From assembly GCA_028864905.1 (NCBI GenBank), contig JAGWLP010000007.1, positions 1 to 32,351 on the forward strand: a stretch of 32,351 bases of DNA, written 5' to 3'. A program made the translations under genes and the position numbers. Every line of letters starts with the position of its first letter. Position 1 is the first letter of the stretch. A model generated the notes under the pieces. The model was not told the DNA's origin and did not search any database. It saw nothing but the letters and a program-made list of their open reading frames with translations. This DNA is from Gammaproteobacteria bacterium (GTDB taxonomy: Bacteria; Pseudomonadota; Gammaproteobacteria; Natronospirales; REEB76). Below, piece by piece: positions 1 through 6,856 of this stretch.

Positions 1-2
1 GC

Positions 3-761
3 CTGAATTTCAATCTGGATTACTACAAGATCGACGTGAACAACACCATCCAGCCGATCAGCGGTCAGGCCATCATGGACGGCTGCTACGTCTCGGGTAA
101 CCTGGCTGACTGTGCCCGCATTGTCCGCGGCGGTATCGGTGCCATCAAGGTATTGAATGACGCCGTCGCCAATGCGGGGGTAACACGCACCGACGGATTC
201 GATCTGGGAGCCAGCTATGACTTCCAGGCGGGCGCGGTCGGCGAGTTCCGGGCAGCGGTGGATGCCACGTACATCCGCGGCTTCGAACTGATTGAAGGAA
301 ATCCCACCGGCCCTGCTTTGGTCACCCAGTTGGCGGGAGTGGAACGCGGCGGTACCGTGTTCCCGTTCGGTGTACCCCACTGGAAAGCCCGGACCTCGCT
401 GCAATGGACCCTGGGCAATTGGCGCGCGGAATGGGACATGCGCTACATCAGTGCCCTGACCGAGCGGTGCTCCGATTCCTTTGACAACACACCGCTGAGC
501 TTCACCAATTTGGGACTGTGCTCCAATCCCAATAACACCAACAACAGCCTGTCCACCAACCACCTGGGACAGACCATCTATCACGATGCGCAGGTGAGCT
601 ACAACTTCGATCCCGCGAAGCTGATCTTCACCTTCGGCATCCGCAACCTGTTTAACAAGGAACCGCCGTCCTCGACACAGCAACAGTTGAACAGCTTTGA
701 CCCGACCCTGTACGACGTGCCCGGGCGCTTCTTCTACGCGCGCATCGGGTTCCGCTACTGA
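3..761 (+). CDS. TonB-dependent outer-membrane receptor, C-terminal part (5' end outside window)
   Basis: The reading frame is open from the window edge, so this is the 3' end of a longer gene. It begins LNFNLDYYKIDVNN, typical of the late barrel strands of TonB-dependent receptors (YYxIDVxxxI). Alternating aromatic strands follow, including WRAEWDMRYIS and FTFGIRNLFNKEPP, and the protein ends in a final strand closing with Tyr (FFYARIGFRY), the usual outer-membrane assembly signal. Two cysteine pairs (GCYVSGNLADC and ERC...GLC) lie in probable extracellular loops. The family imports large or scarce substrates (siderophores, cobalamin, glycans, peptides) using TonB energy. The plug domain is missing here, so the substrate cannot be assigned. 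A strong terminator follows 24 bases after the stop. Confidence 0.93.
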   Translation: MNFNLDYYKIDVNNTIQPISGQAIMDGCYVSGNLADCARIVRGGIGAIKVLNDAVANAGVTRTDGFDLGASYDFQAGAVGEFRAAVDATYIRGFELIEGNPTGPALVTQLAGVERGGTVFPFGVPHWKARTSLQWTLGNWRAEWDMRYISALTERCSDSFDNTPLSFTNLGLCSNPNNTNNSLSTNHLGQTIYHDAQVSYNFDPAKLIFTFGIRNLFNKEPPSSTQQQLNSFDPTLYDVPGRFFYARIGFRY

Positions 762-784
762 GATCGGCTCGCGTCTGTAACCCA

Positions 785-817
785 TCCCGCGGTCCGCAAG
801 GACCGCGGGATTTTTTT
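785..817 (+). terminator. Rho-independent terminator of the TonB-dependent receptor gene
   Basis: A perfect 11-bp stem (785-795 with 800-810, TCCCGCGGTCC) with a GCAA tetraloop is followed directly by seven T residues (811-817). It ends the plus-strand receptor transcript. The minus-strand gene that stops at 822 has no U-tract on its own side of the hairpin, so the terminator is best read as one-directional. Confidence 0.95.
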
Positions 818-821
818 GCCC

Positions 822-2444
822 TCAGGCGTAGCCGAAAAAATCCACGAATGGCTGCAAGCGTGACAGCACCGGTTCCAGGTATTCCCGGTAATGCCGCCAG
901 CGCGCACGCGCCGAGGTGTACACCGGCTGCACTACTTGGTGATAGCTCGGCGTATTGATACGCCTTTTTTTTGCGGTTTCCTGAAACCGCAGCATCGCCG
1001 GGTCCCAGTCAAGCTCGAGGAACGCACACAGGTCCCGGGCGGCGCCTTCCAGATCATCCACCAGGGATTCGTAGCGGATCAGGTGCACCCGGTCCCCAAG
1101 CCGTTCACGGCACCGGATGCCGATCTGCATCACTCCGGCGTACAGCTCTGCGGTTCCGGCGAGGGTGAGGAAATTGCGCATGGCTTCGTTCAGGCCGAAG
1201 GCGCGCATGTAGCACGAAAGCACCACATCGCGCGGATCGCGCACGGCAAACACGAACCGGGCCGCCGGAAACAGGCGTGCGATCAGCGGCATGAACAGCG
1301 TGTTGAGCGGCAATTTATCGATGAACAATTTTTCCGGATTGCGTTGCGGCAGGGCCTCCGCCACTCGTGTCCAGTACTTGCGCCGATAGGGTTCGAGCGC
1401 CGCAGCGTCCAGACTCGATAGCTGCTCCAATCCTGTATCGTTGGTGACAAAGTCCCGCAACAGATCCTGCAGGTTCTCCTTTTCCTCCAGCACCACGAGC
1501 CGCGGATGCGAGGAAAGAATCTGATCGAGCAGCGTGGTCCCGGAGCGCGGGAATCCCACCAGAAATGCCGGTGTTTCCCCGTTCAGCGTCGGGCCGCTCA
1601 CCGGGTCTGCCACCAGGCGATCGAGATGCCGCGCAACGCGCACAACGGTAGCCAGGGTGTAAACGCCCGGACCGGGCGCCGCTTCCCCGGTATTCAACGC
1701 CTGCTTGGACCCTTGGAATGCCGCAAACGCCTGCGCATAATCGCCGCGTTGCTCATATATGGCGCCGAGGCGCGCCAGCGCTAACGAGCGGTTGCGAGGC
1801 CGAAGTGGTTTCTCCAGCAGATTCCGCAGGCGTGCGGCCGCTGCATCTGGCCGGCCGGCACGCAAATCCAGTTGCGCTTGGGTGAGATTGGCGACCGGAT
1901 CGGCGGCATCCAGCGCCAGCGCGCGCCCTGCCAGTTCCGCCGCTTCCTCCAGGCGATTCGCGCTCTCCGCAAGAGACGCGAGGCTCGCAGCCGCACTCGC
2001 GAATTGCGGGTTCAGCTCCAGTGTGCGCTGATAGGCACGCTCGGCCTGGTCGTGCTCTCCCAGATTCTCGTAGGCCGCGCCCATGTTGAGGAAACTCTCG
2101 GCATGCCGGGGGCGCAATTCGATGGCCTTGAGATAGGCGTGCACCGCCACAGACCAGGCGCCCTGGTCCGAATACACGTTGCCGAGATCGTGCATGACCT
2201 GCGCATCGCGCGGCTGCGGTCCGGCCGCACGCTCCAAAGCATCGGCGGCCGCGGTCAATTGGCCTTGCTGCCAGCGGCACAGCCCCAGCAAATGCCAGGC
2301 TTGCGCGAACTCTGCATGCAGGCCCAGAACCTGCTGGCAGCCGTTCACCGCCGTGGCAATATCCGCGCGATTGTAGGCCTCCGCCGCCTCGCGCATGCGG
2401 CGATGGATTTGCGCCACTTGCGACTGCGAGAGCGCCGGGCTCAT
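822..2444 (-). CDS. TPR-repeat sulfotransferase family protein
   Basis: 540 aa. Residues about 15-245 form tandem tetratricopeptide repeats (for example AQVMHDLGNVYSDQGAWSVA and ESFLNMGAAYENLGEHDQAE). Residues about 290-535 form a Sulfotransfer_3-type domain. The 5'-phosphosulfate-binding loop is GFPRSGTTLL (297-306), and the 3'-phosphate motif is in FVFAVRDPRDVVLSCY (about 397-412). The family transfers sulfate from PAPS to an unknown acceptor; the TPRs probably hold a protein partner. Such proteins often sit beside TonB-dependent receptors, as here, but the functional link is unproven. The start is the ATG at 2442-2444, which overlaps the upstream reductase stop as ATGA and implies translational coupling. 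The frame stays open 47 codons further upstream, but that extension lies inside the reductase gene. Confidence 0.9.
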   Translation of the reverse strand: MSPALSQSQVAQIHRRMREAAEAYNRADIATAVNGCQQVLGLHAEFAQAWHLLGLCRWQQGQLTAAADALERAAGPQPRDAQVMHDLGNVYSDQGAWSVAVHAYLKAIELRPRHAESFLNMGAAYENLGEHDQAERAYQRTLELNPQFASAAASLASLAESANRLEEAAELAGRALALDAADPVANLTQAQLDLRAGRPDAAAARLRNLLEKPLRPRNRSLALARLGAIYEQRGDYAQAFAAFQGSKQALNTGEAAPGPGVYTLATVVRVARHLDRLVADPVSGPTLNGETPAFLVGFPRSGTTLLDQILSSHPRLVVLEEKENLQDLLRDFVTNDTGLEQLSSLDAAALEPYRRKYWTRVAEALPQRNPEKLFIDKLPLNTLFMPLIARLFPAARFVFAVRDPRDVVLSCYMRAFGLNEAMRNFLTLAGTAELYAGVMQIGIRCRERLGDRVHLIRYESLVDDLEGAARDLCAFLELDWDPAMLRFQETAKKRRINTPSYHQVVQPVYTSARARWRHYREYLEPVLSRLQPFVDFFGYA

Positions 2445-3415
2445 GCGCTGGCTGCCGCCTCGATGCGCGCCACGACATCGGGCTGAAGTTTGGAAGCCTG
2501 CGCCAGCGCGCCCAGATCTTCGCGCAACTGTTCCAGGCGCGAGGCCCCCAGGATCACGGTACTGACATTGTGGTTCTTCAGGCACCAGGCAATCGCCAGC
2601 TGGCTCACACTCATGCCAAGTTCGCGGGCGACGACCGCCAGATTCTCGACGGCACCTAGGCGCCGGCGACCTTCATCCGTGTGCAGCCGGTCGCGCAGCC
2701 ATTCGTAACCCGGCAGGTTGAGGCGCGAATCCCTGGGAATGCCGTTGGCGTACTTTCCGCTCAATACGCCCGAGGCAAGAGGAGACCAGATGGTAGTGCC
2801 CATACCGTAATTCAGATACAGCTTTGTGTATTCCTGTTCCACACGCGCACGCGTGAACAGATTGTATTGCGGCTGCTCCATGCTGGGCGGCGTCAAGTTA
2901 CGTTCACACGCGATCTGGTGCGCCGCGACGATGGTTTCGGCCGGCCACTCGGACGTGCCCCAGTACAGTACCTTGCCCTGCTGGATCAGGTCGTGCATGG
3001 CATGCACGGTTTCCTCGACGGGCGTTTCCGCATCCGGGCGATGGCAGAAGTACAGGTCCAGATAATCCACCTGCAGGCGCGCAAGCGCCTGGTGGCAGGC
3101 TTCGGTCACGTGCTTGCGCGACAGGCCGTGCTGCGTGGGGCGCGGGTGGTCACGGCAACCGAAGAATACCTTGCTGGAAACACAATAAGAATCCCGGTCG
3201 AAACCCAGGTTCTTCAACGCCCGGCCCATGATGAGCTCGGAATGGCCGTTGGCGTAAGTTTCGGCGTTGTCAAAGAAATTCACGCCCGCGTCGTACGCGA
3301 GCTTCAGGCATTGTGCGGCGAGCTTGAGGTCCACCTGGTTCTTGAACGTCACCCAGGACCCGAATGACAACGCGCCGAGCTTGAGGCCGGAATTTCCGAG
3401 GCGCCGGTATTCCAT
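2441..3415 (-). CDS. Aldo/keto reductase, Kv-beta-like (AKR6/YghZ-type)
   Basis: 324 aa, a typical length for the family. The N-terminus MEYRRLGNSGLKLGALSFGS and the segments GSWVTF, RGLSRKH-like GLSRKHV, and YWGTSEW resemble potassium-channel beta-subunit-like reductases. The catalytic tetrad is visible: Asp49 and Tyr54 (FFDNAETYANG), Lys82 (SSKVFFG) and His125 (CHRPD). It is an NADPH-dependent carbonyl reductase folded as a TIM barrel; the substrate is unknown. The ATG at 3413-3415 is chosen because GGAGACC lies 6-8 bases upstream and homology begins there. A 34-codon open extension further upstream runs into a terminator region. The stop overlaps the sulfotransferase start by four bases. 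Confidence 0.92.
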   Translation of the reverse strand: MEYRRLGNSGLKLGALSFGSWVTFKNQVDLKLAAQCLKLAYDAGVNFFDNAETYANGHSELIMGRALKNLGFDRDSYCVSSKVFFGCRDHPRPTQHGLSRKHVTEACHQALARLQVDYLDLYFCHRPDAETPVEETVHAMHDLIQQGKVLYWGTSEWPAETIVAAHQIACERNLTPPSMEQPQYNLFTRARVEQEYTKLYLNYGMGTTIWSPLASGVLSGKYANGIPRDSRLNLPGYEWLRDRLHTDEGRRRLGAVENLAVVARELGMSVSQLAIAWCLKNHNVSTVILGASRLEQLREDLGALAQASKLQPDVVARIEAAASA

Positions 3416-3468
3416 GAGCAGGTCTCCACAAAAATGGCAGTGTAACTTACCGCCGGTACCACGCCCAT

Positions 3469-3498
3469 AAAAAAACGGGGCGGTCGCCCGCCCCGTTT
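3469..3498 (-). terminator. Rho-independent terminator of the secreted-protein gene
   Basis: On the minus strand an 11-bp stem (AAACGGGGCGG, 3488-3498 with 3473-3483) closes a four-base loop and runs into a stretch of seven U. It lies 20 bases after the stop of the secreted-protein gene, so the reductase-sulfotransferase pair downstream probably has its own start of transcription or depends on read-through. Confidence 0.93.
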
Positions 3499-3517
3499 CC
3501 TGCTTAACGGCTGACAA

Positions 3518-4162
3518 TCAATGCAGTGTCGCGAGCTTCACATGCTTGTGACCGAGCGCGTGCGCCACGTCGAACATCGCCTGATTGAGGATCTTGTGCG
3601 TGGTCAGATCCGCCTGGGTGCTGACGTTGGTGTTGATGTCTTCCATCACCTGGTTATGCAAGTCATGGGAGAGTGCGTGGTCGAACAGATAACCGGACCA
3701 CCACACGCCATCCGGCGCAGTGCCGGCGGTGACCAGCGTGCGGGCCAGCGCCATGCCGTGCAGATCAGCGGGCACAGCCGGCAGCTTGACGCCGGCTTCA
3801 GTGGCGCGCTTCAGGCCATCTTTGACGGCATAAGTCATGCCGGTGATGAAGGTGTTGACTTCGTCCTTGCCGTACTGCTTCGTGAGCTTGGCGACTTCCG
3901 CATTCACGGTCTTCTCGCCGAGCATGGACACCAAGGCCTTGGAGAACTCGAAATTCTCGGCACCGCCGCCGGCCTTGACCAGTGCCGCCGTGACGTTCAG
4001 GGCCGGAGCACCGCTGTAAATCGGGCCGCCGAACATGTTGGTACCGGAACCGGCCTGCGCCGCCGGCGCAGGAGCGGAACCGTGATTCTGGGCGAAAGCC
4101 GCGCCGGAAAACAGCGCGATGGCGGCGCCCAAGACCGCCAATTTATATAGATGCTTGTACAT
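3518..4162 (-). CDS. Secreted protein of unknown function
   Basis: 214 aa. The first 24 residues are a clear Sec signal peptide (hydrophobic core LAVLGAAIALFSGAAFA, cleavage after AFA). The mature protein starts with a short Ala/Pro/Gly-rich linker followed by a soluble, probably helical domain. Its C-terminal third is rich in His and Asp (DHALSHDLHNQVMEDIN and DVAHALGHKHVK). There is a single WW pair in GVWWSGYLFDH and no cysteine. I do not recognise the family. The start is firm: a perfect AGGAGGT sits four bases before the ATG. It lies 43 bases after the TrmB-type regulator gene on the same strand and is closed by a strong terminator, so the two may be co-transcribed and co-controlled. Confidence 0.85.
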   Translation of the reverse strand: MYKHLYKLAVLGAAIALFSGAAFAQNHGSAPAPAAQAGSGTNMFGGPIYSGAPALNVTAALVKAGGGAENFEFSKALVSMLGEKTVNAEVAKLTKQYGKDEVNTFITGMTYAVKDGLKRATEAGVKLPAVPADLHGMALARTLVTAGTAPDGVWWSGYLFDHALSHDLHNQVMEDINTNVSTQADLTTHKILNQAMFDVAHALGHKHVKLATLH

Positions 4163-4205
4163 AAGACCTCCTCAACTCAAACACACACGACCGCTATCGC
4201 GGACC

Positions 4206-5045
4206 TCAAACGACCGTTCCCGTCATCTCTTTAAGATGCTCGAAGAAGCCGCCTTCGGGATGCAGGGCATCCAGAACCTGCCGGGCATGCTCGGAAAGCA
4301 GCCCGTGAAATTTTTCGCCGAGTTCACCCGCCAGGGTGGCAAGCGCAATGCTCTGGCGGATGTAGGCAGACGCCAATGACACCACCAAGAATTGTTCGGT
4401 CGCAACCGCACGCATCGCCTGCGCATCGATTTCGGCCGCGACCATGCGAGCGTCATCGGCGACCAGCAGCAGCCAGCGGCCGCGCTGATCCGGATGGACG
4501 CAGTAACGGTAGAGATCCCCCTGGCAGCCGCCGCAGGGTTCGGCACAGGCGTCCATGCACAACGTGGTAATAGCGACGCCCCGCGACCGGGCATCGCGCA
4601 ACTGGGACGCAAACTTCGCAGCATCGGGAGGACGGATGGCGACCAGCAGGCTGCGGCGCGCGCCGCCAATCAGTGCGCTTACCTGAGCGTGCAACTCGGA
4701 TTCATCTTTCAGATTGAACACCGGCGTCAGTTCCGGGGCGCGCGCCAAGGCATCGAGCGCCCGGCCCGCAGCCGCCAGCGTGCGCGCATGTTCGCTCTCC
4801 AAGTGCCGCAGCAGGTCGCGGGGCGGGATCGCGGCGTAACGCACGCCGGTGCGCTGTTTGATGCGGCGGGCCGCGCCGCGCTGCACCAGTTTCTCGAGCA
4901 CCGCATACACATTAGCGCGTGGCATGCCCGAGGCTTTGGCGATTTCGTAGCCATTGGCAGCACCGGAGCCCACGAGGGTCGTATACGCGCGGGCTTCGTA
5001 TTCGCCGAACCCCAAGTCCTGCAGTAGTGGTGCTACATCCGTCAT
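4206..5045 (-). CDS. TrmB-family transcriptional regulator with Cys-rich sensor domain
   Basis: 279 aa. The N-terminal winged helix (about residues 5-75) has the TrmB signature: LGFGEYEARAYTTLV, then GYEIAKASGMPRANVYAVLE as recognition region. A short coiled segment (80-105) leads to a TrmB C-terminal, phospholipase-D-like effector domain. That domain contains an unusual cysteine group, Cys163, 167, 171, 174 and 182 (CMDACAEPCGGC...YC), which could bind metal or sense redox state; this is inference. TrmB proteins of archaea bind sugars, while bacterial members are mostly uncharacterised. The gene has a near-consensus promoter overlapped by a perfect inverted repeat, suggesting autoregulation. 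The divergent neighbour is pepQ, and the downstream neighbour is the secreted protein. Confidence 0.88.
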   Translation of the reverse strand: MTDVAPLLQDLGFGEYEARAYTTLVGSGAANGYEIAKASGMPRANVYAVLEKLVQRGAARRIKQRTGVRYAAIPPRDLLRHLESEHARTLAAAGRALDALARAPELTPVFNLKDESELHAQVSALIGGARRSLLVAIRPPDAAKFASQLRDARSRGVAITTLCMDACAEPCGGCQGDLYRYCVHPDQRGRWLLLVADDARMVAAEIDAQAMRAVATEQFLVVSLASAYIRQSIALATLAGELGEKFHGLLSEHARQVLDALHPEGGFFEHLKEMTGTVV

Positions 5046-5055
5046 GGGAATGTTT

Positions 5056-5079
5056 TAGTAGCTGCTTGGACAGCTACTA
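5056..5079. promoter_or_regulatory. Perfect inverted repeat, likely operator of the TrmB-type regulator
   Basis: TAGTAGCTG-N6-CAGCTACTA: nine-base arms with no mismatch and a six-base spacer. It begins 11 bases from the regulator start codon and covers part of the -10 box (5076-5081) and the expected transcription start. Binding there would block the regulator's own promoter. It lies in the space shared with divergent pepQ. Confidence 0.75.
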
Positions 5080-5104
5080 TAAGCCGTGAGGAGTCTGGAG
5101 TCAA
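5076..5104 (-). promoter_or_regulatory. Sigma70-type promoter of the TrmB-type regulator gene
   Basis: On the minus strand: TTGACT (5099-5104), a 17-base spacer, then TATAGT (5076-5081). Each box has one mismatch to consensus and the spacing is ideal. The predicted start falls inside the inverted repeat, leaving a short leader before the ATG at 5045. Confidence 0.8.
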
Positions 5105-5161
5105 ATCCGGGCAGCGGCATACAGCGGCAACTCGGCGGGTGCAGTGATAGAGTGCGCAATC

Positions 5162-6532
5162 GTGAATCGTCTGAGTCATTCCAGCCCACACCAAGGTGCG
5201 GACCGCGCGGGGAAACCCGCGCTCGCCGATCTGTATCCGACGCACCTCGAAACGGTGGGACAGCGCTTCAGCGCGGCGCTTGAGACTGCCGGCTTCGATG
5301 CGGTTGCGGTATTTGCCGGTAGTCCGCACGGTTGGTTCCTGGATGACCAGGATTACCCCTTCCAGATCAATCCGCATTTCAAGAACTGGCTGCCGCTCCT
5401 GCACGCGCACGACTCTTTCGTCGCGTACGTGCCCGGCCAGAAACCGGTGCTGGTGTACTACCAGCCCGAGGACTACTGGTACCTGCCACCGGCGCCGCCC
5501 TCAGGCTATTGGACCCGGCACTTCGAAATCCGCATCGTGCGGCACACCGAAGACGCCAAGGGCGCGCTCCCCGGCGCGCGGCGTTGCGCATTTCTGGGTG
5601 AATGGCAGGAACGCTTCAAGAGCTGGGGATTCGCAGACGTTAATCCGGAGACTTTGCTCAACCAGTTGCACTACGCGCGTGCCGCCAAGACTGGATATGA
5701 ACTGGAATGCATGCGCCAGGCAAATATCATCAGCGCGAAAGGGCACCGCGCGGCCGAGCAGGCGTTTCACGCGGGCGCCAGCGAGTTCGAGATCCACACC
5801 GCGTTCTGCGCCGCCTGCGGCCAGACCGACGACGAGCTGCCTTACCACGCCATCATAGCGCTCAACGAACACGCCGCCACGCTGCACTACCAGTATCGGG
5901 AGCGCGAGAAACCCGCGCGCCGGCATTCGTTCCTGATTGACGCCGCTGCGCAGGTGAACGGCTACGCCGCGGATGTGACCCGCACTTATTCAGCCGAACG
6001 TGACGAGTTCCAGGCGCTGATTGATGCGCTCGACAAGGAACAGCAGGCGCTCGGTAAAAAAGTCCGGCCGGAAACCGACTTCAAGACATTGCATCTCGAA
6101 GCGCATCACGCCATCGCACGGCTGCTGCACGATTTCGATTTCGTGCGCCTGCCGCCCGGGGAAAGTGTTACCAAGGGCATCAGCAGCATGTTTCTGCCGC
6201 ACGGCTTGGGCCACTTGCTTGGTTTACAAGTGCACGATGTCGGCGGTCTCATGGCAAGCCCGCGCGGTAATCTAATCCCCAAACCCGACGGTCATCCTTA
6301 TCTGCGCAACACCCGGGTGCTCAAGGAAAACTTCGTCACCACCATCGAGCCCGGCCTGTACTTCATCCCGTCATTGCTCGAGAAACTCAAGGCCGGTCCG
6401 CACAGCCGGCACGTGAACTGGGCGAAGGTGGACGCATTCCGCAAGTTTGGCGGCATCCGTATCGAGGACAACGTCGTGGCACGCGCCGCAGGTCCGGAAA
6501 ACCTGACGCGTGACGCGTTCAAAACGATGTGA
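5162..6532 (+). CDS. pepQ: Xaa-Pro dipeptidase (M24B)
   Basis: 456 aa from the GTG at 5162 (E. coli PepQ has 443). It cleaves dipeptides with C-terminal proline in the cytoplasm. The N-terminal creatinase-like domain carries the PepQ hallmark FLDDQDYPFQINPHFK. In the C-terminal pita-bread domain all five dimetal ligands are present: Asp260 and Asp271 (LIDAAAQVNGYAADVTRTY), His351 (LPHGLGHLLG), Glu396 (TIEPGLYF) and Glu435 (RIEDNVV). Their spacing matches E. coli D246, D257, H339, E384 and E423. The start is uncertain: a GTG at 5144 is also in frame, neither has a good ribosome site, and similarity to PepQ begins only around the following ALADLYPTHL. It is divergent from the TrmB-type regulator. 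Confidence 0.95.
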   Translation: MNRLSHSSPHQGADRAGKPALADLYPTHLETVGQRFSAALETAGFDAVAVFAGSPHGWFLDDQDYPFQINPHFKNWLPLLHAHDSFVAYVPGQKPVLVYYQPEDYWYLPPAPPSGYWTRHFEIRIVRHTEDAKGALPGARRCAFLGEWQERFKSWGFADVNPETLLNQLHYARAAKTGYELECMRQANIISAKGHRAAEQAFHAGASEFEIHTAFCAACGQTDDELPYHAIIALNEHAATLHYQYREREKPARRHSFLIDAAAQVNGYAADVTRTYSAERDEFQALIDALDKEQQALGKKVRPETDFKTLHLEAHHAIARLLHDFDFVRLPPGESVTKGISSMFLPHGLGHLLGLQVHDVGGLMASPRGNLIPKPDGHPYLRNTRVLKENFVTTIEPGLYFIPSLLEKLKAGPHSRHVNWAKVDAFRKFGGIRIEDNVVARAAGPENLTRDAFKTM

Positions 6533-6538
6533 CACGCC

Positions 6539-6588
6539 GCTCCTTTTCTCTCGTCAGCAAGGGGGGAGAAGGAAGGACGAGGGGGTGC
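6539..6588. repeat. Possible degenerate REP-like intergenic palindrome
   Basis: A C/T-rich arm (TCCTTTTCTC, 6541-6550) faces a G/A-rich arm (GAGAAGGA, 6566-6573), pairing with a two-base bulge. CTCGTC (6549-6554) can also pair with GACGAG (6576-6581). The block starts a few bases after the pepQ stop and resembles the CCTCTCCC/GGGAGAGG intergenic repeats common in beta- and gammaproteobacteria. Only one copy is in the window, so repetition is unproven. Confidence 0.3.
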
Positions 6589-6682
6589 TGTAAGCTCTGG
6601 TCTGCTTTCGCTAAGTACATACTTCCGTTAATGTGGGGACGATCGCCTTCCGCAGCCAATTCAAGAGTTTGCATCCGGCATG

Positions 6683-6699
6683 GTTACAATTTGTTACAA
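6683..6699 (+). promoter_or_regulatory. Direct repeat GTTACAA, 10-base period
   Basis: GTTACAA occurs at 6683-6689 and 6693-6699, exactly one helical turn apart, upstream of the possible promoter of the S10 genes. Tandem half-sites with this period are typical of OmpR/PhoB-type response regulators. The assignment is inference. Confidence 0.4.
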
Positions 6700-6856
6700 A
6701 GCTGGCTTGGCTTTTTTGCCAAGTCGCCGCAGGCTCCGGGTATTATCCGCGCTGCCGTCTCCGCCTTACTGACGTAGCATTCGGGCCGGCCGCACCGGAA
6801 CCCCTTGCGCCGTTGCCGGTCATACGACCGTACTTTCCACCGCTTGGAGAACAATC

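Larger units (their letters stand above)
6533..6856. other. Intergenic region between pepQ and the first S10 peptidase gene
   Basis: 324 bases without a supported gene. It holds a purine/pyrimidine-rich imperfect palindrome after pepQ, a pair of GTTACAA direct repeats and a short hairpin CTTGGC-T6-GCCAAG (6706-6723). A possible -10 box, TATTAT (6741-6746), has no convincing -35. Short open frames here show no recognisable protein. Confidence 0.6.

Noticed and set aside
2445-2585. A 47-codon N-terminal extension of the TPR-sulfotransferase
   Set aside because: It lies wholly inside the aldo/keto reductase gene, looks like low-complexity Arg/Gly sequence, and the ATGA overlap gives a better start.
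5056-5079. LexA site upstream of the TrmB-type regulator
   Set aside because: The repeat TAGTAGCTG-N6-CAGCTACTA lacks the CTGT-N8-ACAG arms seen at 17254-17273, so a different regulator, most simply TrmB itself, is likelier.
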